This document shows, piece after piece, positions 31,939 through 38,094 of a DNA stretch of 38,094 nucleotides (position 1 is the stretch's first letter; every line of letters starts with the position of its first letter). The stretch is from Planctomycetota bacterium (GTDB taxonomy: Bacteria > Planctomycetota > MHYJ01 > WSZJ01), in NCBI GenBank assembly GCA_021413805.1, contig JAIOPR010000053.1, positions 1-38,094 on the forward strand, written 5' to 3'. The translations under genes and the position numbers were made by a program. The notes beneath the pieces were generated by a model, which saw only the letters and a program-made list of their open reading frames with translations, ran no database searches and was not told the DNA's origin.

Positions 31939-32997
31939 TTAGTCGATGTCTTCCGAGGACTCGATGCTGTCCCGCAGCCGGTCCAGGTTGTCGAGGATGA
32001 CGCCCGTGCCGCGCGCGACCGCCGTGAGGGGGTCGTCGGCGATCGTCACGGGAATGTCGATCTCCCGCATGATCGCCTGCTTGATGCCGCGGAGAAGAGC
32101 GCCGCCGCCGGCCAGGGTGACGCCGCTGTCGACCAGGTCCGCGCTGATTTCCGGCGGGATCTGCTCGAGGGTTTCCTTGATCGCCTTGATGATCCGTGAG
32201 ACGGGATCGAGGAGCGCGGTCCGGACCTCGGCGCTCGACACCACGATGCTCCGGGGCATCGACGTCACGACGTCGCGGCCGCGGACCTGCATCTGGAGTT
32301 CCTTCTCGAGCGGCGACACGGAGCCGATCTCGATCTTGATCTTCTCGGCCGAGTTTTCGCCGATGTACAGGTTGTAGTTCTCTTTGCAGTGCTTGATGAT
32401 CGAGTCGTTCAGCTCGTCGCCGGCGACCCGGATCGACTTGCACGCAACAACGGCTCCGAGGGACAGGACGGCGATTTCGGAAGTACCGCCGCCGATGTCG
32501 ACGACCATCGACCCGGTCGGCTCCTGGATCGGCAGGCCGACGCCGATGCCTGAAGCGATGGGCTCGGGGACGAGGAAGACCTGGCGGGCGCCGGCGCGTT
32601 CTGCGCTGGCGAGCACCGCGCGCTTCTCGACGCCCGTGATCCCGCTCGGGTGCGCCACGATGACGCGCGGGCGGAACCAGCCCTTGCGCTTGTGGATCTT
32701 CTGGATGAAGTACTTGATCATCGCTTCGGTGATATCGAAGTCAGCGATGACGCCGTCCTTCATGGGCCGGATGGCCTCGATGTTCCCAGGGCATTTCCCG
32801 AGCATCTCCTTGGCGGCGCTGCCGACGGCCTGGCCGTTCATGAGGATCTGGTTGGTGCCTTTTTTGACGGCGACCACGGAGGGCTCGTTGAGGACGATGC
32901 CCGCCCCGCGCACGCAGACGAGCGTGTTGCAGGTCCCGAGGTCGATACCCATATCGGTGCTGAACACACCGATGACGCGGTCGATAAGACTGATCAT
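31939..32997 (-). CDS. mreB: Rod shape-determining protein MreB (bacterial actin)
   Basis: 352-residue actin homologue that forms membrane-associated filaments guiding lateral wall synthesis. Actin-fold motifs are MGIDLGTCNTLVCVRG (phosphate 1), HPSGITGVEKRAV, VVDIGGGTSEIAVLSLG (phosphate 2), AGDELNDSIIKHCKENYNLYIGE and TLAGGGALLRGI (adenosine). ATG 32997 is chosen: GAGGGG lies 6 bases upstream and the protein then starts at the usual place (MISLIDRVIG). The longer frame to 33090 overlaps the promoter. First gene of the elongasome operon. Confidence 0.97.
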   Translation of the reverse strand: MISLIDRVIGVFSTDMGIDLGTCNTLVCVRGAGIVLNEPSVVAVKKGTNQILMNGQAVGSAAKEMLGKCPGNIEAIRPMKDGVIADFDITEAMIKYFIQKIHKRKGWFRPRVIVAHPSGITGVEKRAVLASAERAGARQVFLVPEPIASGIGVGLPIQEPTGSMVVDIGGGTSEIAVLSLGAVVACKSIRVAGDELNDSIIKHCKENYNLYIGENSAEKIKIEIGSVSPLEKELQMQVRGRDVVTSMPRSIVVSSAEVRTALLDPVSRIIKAIKETLEQIPPEISADLVDSGVTLAGGGALLRGIKQAIMREIDIPVTIADDPLTAVARGTGVILDNLDRLRDSIESSEDID

Positions 32998-33060
32998 GGC
33001 TATCCCCTCTCCGAGATGCCTTGAATTGAAGCGGCAGCCGCCATGCGGCCGTCGGCAAAG

Positions 33061-33090
33061 ATTATACTTTATAAAGTGTAAAACTGTCAA
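33061..33090 (-). promoter_or_regulatory. Sigma-70-type promoter of the mreB operon
   Basis: Minus strand: consensus TTGACA (33085-33090), 18-bp spacer, TATAAT (33061-33066). The start would lie near 33054, giving a leader of about 57 nt. The spacer contains the perfect palindrome ACTTTATAAAGT (33067-33078), extendable to 16 bp with one mismatch, a possible operator. Confidence 0.8.
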
Positions 33091-33148
33091 GCAGCGCAGC
33101 GGAATTAGTGCATACCCAAAGTGTTTCGCCGTAAGGCGTTAGGTGGCA

Positions 33149-33186
33149 GTGCGGAAAAGTCTCCTTTTCAGCACTTTTCTGTTTCC
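33149..33186 (+). other. Hairpin followed by T-rich run, function unclear
   Basis: GTGC-G-GAAAAG-TCTC-CTTTTC-A-GCAC followed by TTTTCTGTTT on the plus strand, terminator-like in that direction. No plus-strand gene precedes it. On the minus strand it lies between the cyclase-like gene and mreB but lacks a U-run. A small CGCC-GTAA-GGCG hairpin is at 33128-33139. It may stop antisense transcription or belong to a small RNA; neither is shown. Confidence 0.3.
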
Positions 33187-33226
33187 AAGAATCTCCGCGC
33201 GGCCTCGTGGCGAAGATGTCACCCCC

Positions 33227-34831
33227 CTACTTGCGATGCTCGTGCCCCGAACCGTCCAGCGGCGGTCTCTCGCCGCGCCGGTAAGGCTCCGGATTCAGCT
33301 CGAAGGCCTGCAGGTGCTCCTCCGAACAGAAGTAATAGATAACAGGCGGCTCGCCCTTGCTGAAATTCGTGTTCGACAGAATCTCCAGGTCGCAGGCCGT
33401 GCAGCGAACCCTCAGCACCGGGCCCTTCCCTGTGTTCTCCGCACGCGAAATCGCCAGCGGGTTCTCCTTCAGATCATTCCAGTTCGAACGCGAAATCTGC
33501 AGCCGGCAGCGCGACTGCATCGTGATGCAATTCCACGCCGTCGCCACCTCGCGACCGAAAACTTTCGCGTGAGGCCCCACCGGGTCCCACGATCCCGCTT
33601 CCGGCCCGCCCTTCCGCTGATGCTCCCCCAGGAGCGGCACGATCGACGCACGCCACTGGTTCCAGACCTCCGGCGCCATCGCAAACGAACGGAACGTCAT
33701 CCCCTCCCAGAACCACGAGCACTCGTTCGCGATGTCGTCCGTCCACTTCGCCGCCACACTTTTCAGTTCCGCGGGAAGAACGCTGGCCGCCGGCCGCGGC
33801 GCCGCGGAGGTCCCGACCTCCGGGTGGCGCGACGGCCTCCCGATCTCGTAGTTCGGATTCCAGACCGGCGGGTGAGACAGAAGCGCCGGCGCGGCCTCCT
33901 TCATCTGCCGGGCGCTGCCCTGGTTGAAGGTGTACACAAAGGCGATCATGCACTGCGGGGTCGAGATCGATCCGCGGAACCAGTACTCGCCGTCCTCCGA
34001 ATATCGGTACCCCACCAGCGCTTCCGTCTGCCCCTCCTGAACCCGCTTCATCGCAGCCCCCACCCCGTCGAACCACGCCTTTTCTCCCCGGACGCTGTGC
34101 TTGCCGAAAACATAGCGAAGCGCCGCGAGCAGGGACAGTTCGTCCATGTTGATCGACTTCGGGTTCAGGAAATCAAATCGCGCGGGTTTCGTCAGCGGGT
34201 CATCCGTCACGAATTTCAGCGCCGCTTCCGCAGCGGGAAGCGCCTCCGCGCGCCGGCCGATCTTCACGGCGTCGGTGACGGGCACGCCGTTGTCGTCGAG
34301 GATCGCGGACGCGACGATCTCGAGGAGGGCGAGCGTGCCCCAGAGATGGTTCATCCGCTCGAGGTGGCCGCGCCTGGCCGACTTCTCGCGCTCGGCAAGA
34401 GACGCCGCTTCTGCCTCTTCACCGGCCGGCACCAGCGCGCCGCACCGCGTGGCCGCTTGTTTTTCGAGAAGCCAGAGCCATCCGCGCAGGACCGTTTCCC
34501 GGTAAGGGCCCGTCCACGGGGAATTGCCGTCCCCGACAAACGCGAGCAGCGCGAGCGAGGTGGCCATCACGTCGCTCGCGCTCGCCGCGTCCGGCTCGTA
34601 CAGCGACTCGAACCCGTGCCCCGGTCCCCCGCTGTTCTTCCAGCTGCCGTCCGCCTCCTGGTGCCGCGCCAGCCAGCCGAGGGACTGGGCGACCGACTGC
34701 CGCTCCTGCTTGTCGAGCTGCTCGAGCGTGTACGACGCCGGCGGCGAGGACCACGCGGGACGCGAACCGAACGTCGCAATCGCGACGATCGCACCACCCA
34801 GCAGGAACGTCGCGGCGGCAAGGCGCTTCAT
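33227..34831 (-). CDS. Exported squalene-cyclase-like (prenyltransferase repeat) protein with YHS-type C-terminus, copy 2
   Basis: 534-residue exported protein. The signal peptide is MKRLAAATFLLGGAIVAIATF...AWS. The body has alpha/alpha-toroid repeats as in squalene cyclase/prenyltransferase families, clearest at SLGWLARHQEADGSWKNSGG (about 50-70), SLALLAFVGDGNS and GTLALLEI. It has no obvious DXDD cyclase motif, so catalysis is doubtful. The C-terminus has VRCTACDLEILSN and YYFCSEEHLQAFELNPEPY, a YHS/TRASH-like pattern of Cys pairs that may bind metal. It is closely similar over its whole length to the gene at 35025-36632 (tandem duplication). ATG 34831 starts the signal peptide with AGGGG upstream. 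Function unknown. Confidence 0.82.
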   Translation of the reverse strand: MKRLAAATFLLGGAIVAIATFGSRPAWSSPPASYTLEQLDKQERQSVAQSLGWLARHQEADGSWKNSGGPGHGFESLYEPDAASASDVMATSLALLAFVGDGNSPWTGPYRETVLRGWLWLLEKQAATRCGALVPAGEEAEAASLAEREKSARRGHLERMNHLWGTLALLEIVASAILDDNGVPVTDAVKIGRRAEALPAAEAALKFVTDDPLTKPARFDFLNPKSINMDELSLLAALRYVFGKHSVRGEKAWFDGVGAAMKRVQEGQTEALVGYRYSEDGEYWFRGSISTPQCMIAFVYTFNQGSARQMKEAAPALLSHPPVWNPNYEIGRPSRHPEVGTSAAPRPAASVLPAELKSVAAKWTDDIANECSWFWEGMTFRSFAMAPEVWNQWRASIVPLLGEHQRKGGPEAGSWDPVGPHAKVFGREVATAWNCITMQSRCRLQISRSNWNDLKENPLAISRAENTGKGPVLRVRCTACDLEILSNTNFSKGEPPVIYYFCSEEHLQAFELNPEPYRRGERPPLDGSGHEHRK

Positions 34832-34870
34832 GGAATGATCCCCTGGTTCGTGGACGTAAACTGAGGGATC

Positions 34871-34890
34871 GCAAGCGGTGTGCCGCGAAG
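34871..34890. repeat. 20-bp motif upstream of cyclase-like copy 2
   Basis: gcaagcggtgtgccgcgaag occurs here, about 40-60 bp upstream of ATG 34831, and identically at 36697-36716 upstream of the paralogue. A second shared block (cgcgttacgg...gaaacc) lies further upstream in both. This may be a conserved leader or operator, or a remnant of the duplication. Confidence 0.7.
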
Positions 34891-34971
34891 GTCTGCCGGG
34901 GAAGCGTCCCGGCGCTGTTACCGGCGAAGCGCGCGTTACGGCGGGGAAACCCAGCAGCCCGCGCGGTATGC

Positions 34972-35004
34972 AAATAAAAAGCGCGAGGCCGGGGCCCCGC
35001 GCTT
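34972..35004 (-). terminator. Intrinsic terminator after cyclase-like copy 1
   Basis: Minus strand: AAGCGCGGGGCC pairs with GGCCTCGCGCTT (one G-U pair), followed by TTTTTATTT. It lies 20 bp past the stop of the gene at 35025-36632. It separates the two paralogues into distinct transcripts. Confidence 0.85.
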
Positions 35005-35024
35005 GTACTTGCCTTCCCGCTGAA

Positions 35025-36632
35025 CTACTTGTGGCCGCCGTGCCCCGACCCGTCGATCGGCGGATGCTCGCCATTCCGGTACGGCACCGGGTTCAACTCG
35101 AAAATCTGCATGTGTTCTTCGGTGCAGAAGTGATAGATCGTGCTCCCCTCACCCTTGCTGAACGGCCCGTTCGAGAGAATTTCCATCTCGCAGACCGTGC
35201 ACTTCACTTTCTCCACCGGCGCGTTGTCGAGCATCTCCTTGCGCGACCGCCACCGGGGATCCTCTTTCAGGTCCTGCCAGTTCGAACGCGAGACCTGAAG
35301 CAGGCACCGCGACTGCAGCGTGATGCAGTTCCACGCCGTCGCCACTTCGCGCCCGAAGACTTTCGCATGCGGTCCCATCGGGTCCCACGACCCCGCCTCG
35401 GGGCCGCTTCTCCGCTGGTGCTCGTTCAGGAGCGGCACGATCGAGGAGCGCCACTTGTTCCACACGTCCGGCGACACGGCCGCGAAAGACCGGAACGTCA
35501 TCGCCTGCCAGAACCATGAGCACTCGTTCGCGATGTCGTCCGACCACTTCCCCGCCACGCCTTTCAACGCGTCGGGAAGCTCGACGGTCACGGGCTTCGG
35601 CGCACCCGCCGTTCCCGCCTCAGGATGGCGCGAGGGACGGCCGATTTCGTAGTACGGGTTCCAGACGGGCGGATGAGCCAGGAGCGAGGGCGCGGCCGCC
35701 TTCATCTGCGCCGCGCTGCCGTTGTTGAACGTGTAGACGTAGGCGATCATGCACTGCGGCGTCGAGATCGATCCCCGGAACCAGTACTCGCCATCCTCGG
35801 AATACCGGTACGCGACCAGCGCTTCCGTCTGTCCTTCCTGCACATGCTTGATCGCGTCTTTCACGCCCCCGAACCAGTCCTTGTCGCCCATCACTCCCTG
35901 CTTGCCGAAGACATAGCGAAGTGCCCCCAGGAGGGACAATTCGTCCATGTTGATCGTTTTTTCGTTCAGGAAGTCGAACCGCGCGGGCTTGGTCAGCGGA
36001 TCGTCCGTGACGTACTTGAGCGCGGCTTCCGCGCCGGGAAGCGACGCAAGGCGGCGCTTGATCTTGTCCGCGTCCTTGATGGGAGTGAGCTTGTCATCGA
36101 ACACCGCGGAGCCGACGACCTCGAGAAGCGCCAGCGTCCCCCAGAGGTGATTCATCCGCGCGATGTGGCCGCGCTTGGCCGCTTTTTCGCGATCCGAAAG
36201 CGAAGCCCCCTCGGATTCCTCGCCGACCGGGACGAGGGCGCCGCACTTGGTGGCGGCCTGCTGCGCGAGCAACCACTGCCACGCGCGCGTCACCGTTTCC
36301 TGGTAAGGACCCATCCACGGCGAATTTCCGTCGCCGACGAACGCGAGAAGCGCAAGGGACGTGGCCATCACGTCGCACGACTTCGCCGCGTCCGGCTCAT
36401 AGAGCGCTTCGAACCCGTGCCCGGGCCCGCCGCTGGCCTTCCAGCTCCCGTCGGCTTCCTGGTGCCGCGCGAGCCAGCCGAGCGACGAAGCGATCGACTG
36501 GCGTTCGAGCTTGTCGAGCTGGTCGAACGAGTACGACGCCGGCGGCGCGGACCATGCCGGCGATGCCGAAAAAGTAGCGATGCCGACGGCGGCGCCGCCG
36601 AGCAGGATGGTCGCAGCAACAAAACGCTTCAT
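35025..36632 (-). CDS. Exported squalene-cyclase-like (prenyltransferase repeat) protein with YHS-type C-terminus, copy 1
   Basis: 535-residue exported paralogue of the next gene. The signal peptide is MKRFVAATILLGGAAVGIATFSASPAWS. Toroid repeats include SLGWLARHQEADGSWKASGG, SLALLAFVGDGNS, GTLALLEVVGSA and SLLGALRYVFGK. A long conserved middle contains GYWFRGSIS-like EYWFRGSISTPQCMIAYVY and NECSWFWQAMTFRSF. The C-terminus has VKCTVCEMEILSNG and YHFCTEEHMQIFELNPVPY, with two Cys pairs plus His-rich residues like a YHS/TRASH metal site, ending SGHGGHK. ATG 36632 has AGGAG seven bases upstream. A possible promoter (TTGCCT, 18 bp, TAGACT) lies about 25-55 bp upstream. Function unknown; surface or periplasmic binding is a guess. 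Confidence 0.83.
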   Translation of the reverse strand: MKRFVAATILLGGAAVGIATFSASPAWSAPPASYSFDQLDKLERQSIASSLGWLARHQEADGSWKASGGPGHGFEALYEPDAAKSCDVMATSLALLAFVGDGNSPWMGPYQETVTRAWQWLLAQQAATKCGALVPVGEESEGASLSDREKAAKRGHIARMNHLWGTLALLEVVGSAVFDDKLTPIKDADKIKRRLASLPGAEAALKYVTDDPLTKPARFDFLNEKTINMDELSLLGALRYVFGKQGVMGDKDWFGGVKDAIKHVQEGQTEALVAYRYSEDGEYWFRGSISTPQCMIAYVYTFNNGSAAQMKAAAPSLLAHPPVWNPYYEIGRPSRHPEAGTAGAPKPVTVELPDALKGVAGKWSDDIANECSWFWQAMTFRSFAAVSPDVWNKWRSSIVPLLNEHQRRSGPEAGSWDPMGPHAKVFGREVATAWNCITLQSRCLLQVSRSNWQDLKEDPRWRSRKEMLDNAPVEKVKCTVCEMEILSNGPFSKGEGSTIYHFCTEEHMQIFELNPVPYRNGEHPPIDGSGHGGHK

Positions 36633-36696
36633 GGGAATCTCCTGGGTGTCGATCACTCCAGTCTAGAGCCAGTCCCTGCATCAAGGCAACAGGGTT

Positions 36697-36716
36697 GCAA
36701 GCGGTGTGCCGCGAAG
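36697..36716. repeat. 20-bp motif upstream of cyclase-like copy 1
   Basis: Identical to 34871-34890 (gcaagcggtgtgccgcgaag), here about 65-84 bp upstream of ATG 36632 and upstream of the suggested promoter. Confidence 0.7.
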
Positions 36717-36780
36717 CGCGCCCTGCAACCTGCCCTGCGAGTGTTTCTGGCGCTTCTCGCGTTACGGGAACGAAACCTCG

Positions 36781-37524
36781 TTACCAGCCCTTGATCGTGG
36801 CCGGCGCGTCATCCTCGGGTTCTTGCACCTCGGTTCCCTCAACGACATCCGGGGGCGCGACGTATCCCAGCCCCTGGTTGAGGGAATTCGCAAGCGATCC
36901 CGACTCCGTTCCGGCTTCCGGCGGCGCCAGATAGTCAACGCCCTGGTTCATCGCGCCTTCGGGCTCCAGGTCGATCTGCCGGATGACCTGCACGATCTTG
37001 CCCAGTTTTTCCTGCGGGATGTCAACCAGCGCGGTGCTCGCGTCCGCCTCGAACGCCGCCACGACATCCTTCGCCTGAATCTCTTCGCAGATCCTCAGCC
37101 GCAATACTTTTGCCTCACCGAGCGTCCCATCCCGAAGCGCTGCAACGCTTGCCCCGACTTCCGGCGCCCCGCGCTCCAGTTCAGCGATCCTCGCGTACGC
37201 CCGCGCCAGTTCACCCTTCGACGCCTCCAGCTCCAGGGCCGGATCCGCCCGCTGCACGGCCGGCGCTTCCGATCCCGCACGCTGCTCCCTTTCCTTCGCG
37301 AGATCGCTCTCGAGAAGAGCCACGCGATCCTTCATCCCTCGGAGCTCTTCCGCGTGCGCCGCTCGAAGCTGTTCCATCTCCGCTTCGCGCTCCATCCGCA
37401 ACTCCGCTTCCGCACGGCACCGAAGCGTCCATTCCAAGCGCGACTGATGAACGAAGCCAAGTGCCAGGAGGGCAGCGAGCGCAAGTCCAGCGAGAATTCC
37501 GGCGCGGCGCGAAGCAGGGCTCAT
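36781..37524 (-). CDS. Membrane-anchored coiled-coil protein of unknown function
   Basis: 247-residue protein with one N-terminal membrane segment (AGILAGLALAALLALGFV, about 8-25). A long charged coiled coil follows (about 30-120: RCRAEAELRMEREAEMEQLRAAHAEELRGMKDRVALLESDLAKE...). The C-terminal part is acidic, Gly/Pro-containing and carries two related motifs, NQGVDYLAPPEAGTESG and NQGLGYVAPPDVVEGTE. The repeated NQG-x-x-Y-x-APP looks like a short peptide repeat, and an NQGYGV string also occurs in the 61-residue protein next door. GGAG lies 8 bases before the ATG. I recognise no family; a structural or scaffolding role is only suggested by shape. Confidence 0.75.
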   Translation of the reverse strand: MSPASRRAGILAGLALAALLALGFVHQSRLEWTLRCRAEAELRMEREAEMEQLRAAHAEELRGMKDRVALLESDLAKEREQRAGSEAPAVQRADPALELEASKGELARAYARIAELERGAPEVGASVAALRDGTLGEAKVLRLRICEEIQAKDVVAAFEADASTALVDIPQEKLGKIVQVIRQIDLEPEGAMNQGVDYLAPPEAGTESGSLANSLNQGLGYVAPPDVVEGTEVQEPEDDAPATIKGW

Positions 37525-37587
37525 GGCGGTTCTCCGGGTTTTGGTGTCCGGAGATAGGACGCCGCGTGCGGGCGAAAGTTCAGGGAC

Positions 37588-37619
37588 AAAAAAAAGGCCC
37601 CTTCCTTTCGGAAGGGGCC
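37588..37619 (-). terminator. Strong intrinsic terminator
   Basis: Minus strand: GGCCCCTTCC-GAAA-GGAAGGGGCC, ten perfect pairs with a GNRA loop, then eight T. It ends the transcript of the 61-residue gene and separates it from the coiled-coil gene. Confidence 0.95.
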
Positions 37620-37638
37620 CTGTCGGAAACGAGAGGAC

Positions 37639-37824
37639 TTACTTCGGTGCGGGAGCGGCCGCGGCGCCACCTGGAGCGCTCATCAGCCCGCCGAACGTCA
37701 CGCCGTAACCCTGGTTCAGTTCCATCATGTTGAAGACCACGCCGCCGATCATGAAGCAGAAGCACACGATCAGCAGGAACGTGTAGACGTTGTTGGCCGG
37801 TTTGACATCGTCCGGGGTTGCCAT
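37639..37824 (-). CDS. Small single-span membrane protein
   Basis: 61-residue protein: a short polar N-terminus (MATPDDVKPANN), one hydrophobic span (VYTFLLIVCFCFMIGGVVFNMM, about 13-34) and a Gly/Ala/Pro-rich tail. GAGGA lies about 9-10 bases before the ATG, and a strong terminator follows the stop by 20 bp, so it looks like a real gene. It contains NQGYGVTFGG, reminiscent of the NQG-x-x-Y repeats in the neighbouring coiled-coil protein, hinting at a shared role. No known family recognised. Confidence 0.75.
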   Translation of the reverse strand: MATPDDVKPANNVYTFLLIVCFCFMIGGVVFNMMELNQGYGVTFGGLMSAPGGAAAAPAPK

Positions 37825-37870
37825 CGTCGTTTTTCCTCTTTAGCTTTTGGTTGAAGGTTGGGGCCGACGA

Positions 37871-38094
37871 CTAGTCGAACACCCGGGTGGAGACATTGTC
37901 GCCCTGCTGGACCGCGTCCTTGCGGAAGTCGGTCAGCTCACGGCAAGCCGCCCAGCCATCCTCAACCTTGTCCACGACCAGCTTGGAAACGTACTGGCTG
38001 CCGCGGTACACGGTGAACTTGTAACCGACCTGGACCTTATCCTTGCCACCCACCGAGATCAGGATCAGGTTGACCTTGTCGCTCACGCCCAGCA
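37871..38094 (-). CDS. C-terminus of a coiled-coil/surface-type protein, N-terminus beyond window
   Basis: The frame is open to the window edge (74 codons plus stop; LGVSDKVNLILISVGGKDKV...). The visible part is a compact beta-rich module with VQVGYKFTVYRGSQYVSKLVVDKV and a final GDNVSTRVFD. This pattern (VGxxFTVYRGxxYVxKxxV...GDxV) is one I associate with the C-terminus of membrane-linked coiled-coil proteins in planctomycete-like genomes. It could start at GTG 38086 as a 71-residue protein, but the module appears to continue upstream. It lies 46 bp before the 61-residue gene and is probably cotranscribed with it. Confidence 0.65.
   Translation of the reverse strand, partial: LGVSDKVNLILISVGGKDKVQVGYKFTVYRGSQYVSKLVVDKVEDGWAACRELTDFRKDAVQQGDNVSTRVFD

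Noticed and set aside
33143-34864. 573-codon plus-strand open frame
   Set aside because: Antisense shadow of cyclase-like copy 2; strongly Arg/Pro-rich.

Overview
The window reads as chromosomal DNA of a high-GC, Gram-negative-type bacterium. It carries secreted c-type cytochromes, RND efflux with an outer-membrane lipoprotein channel, and a full rod-elongation operon (mreB-mreC-mreD-mrdA-rodA). It also has secreted squalene-cyclase-like and PDZ/thioredoxin proteins of a style I associate with uncultured Planctomycetota and relatives. That assignment is an inference from gene content: no rRNA, tRNA or other phylogenetic marker was seen. No phage, CRISPR array or intact insertion sequence was seen.

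Layout, left to right. (1) 1-3928, minus: a translationally coupled operon of an isoprenylcysteine-methyltransferase-like membrane enzyme, an unknown membrane-anchored protein, an ABC ATPase and its permease, which is cut by the window edge. (2) 4137-9067: a short GspF-like protein (+), a degenerate peptidoglycan-amidase-like protein (-), a SERCA-type calcium P-ATPase (-, TTG start) and a small AAA ATPase (+). (3) 9085-18450, minus: a six-gene metal-efflux operon. In transcription order it holds a small Cys-rich exported protein, a YHS/cytochrome c'-like protein, a two-heme cytochrome c with a Cys-rich tail, a TolC-like lipoprotein, a duplicated (tandemly fused) periplasmic adaptor and a CusA-like RND pump. 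(4) 18532-20403: a glycerate kinase and a histone-deacetylase-family gene, divergent and only 6 bp apart. (5) 20549-23810, plus: two tandem paralogues of a secreted thioredoxin-fold/CXXCH/double-PDZ protein. The first has a CPPC active site. In the second both active-site cysteines are replaced by in-frame UGA, and strong hairpins lie just downstream. This is most simply a selenoprotein with a U-V-P-U motif. Each gene is followed by a ~150-bp palindrome whose arm begins at the stop codon, and a third palindrome lies between the genes. (6) 23868-25907, minus: yebC, an FHA-domain gene and pdxA. (7) 25997-26947, minus: an endonuclease-III-like protein with a good sigma-70 promoter. (8) 27086-32997, minus: the elongasome operon, with a sigma-70 promoter upstream of mreB. 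(9) 33227-38094, minus: two tandem secreted cyclase-like proteins with a C-terminal YHS-type cysteine motif, a membrane-anchored coiled-coil protein, a 61-residue membrane protein and the end of another gene, with two clear intrinsic terminators.

The most notable items are the putative UxxU selenoprotein sitting beside its cysteine paralogue, the structured palindromes around the pair, and the metal-efflux operon that includes its own periplasmic c-type cytochromes and a fused double adaptor. Nearly all long plus-strand open frames opposite minus-strand genes are GC-driven shadows and were left out.
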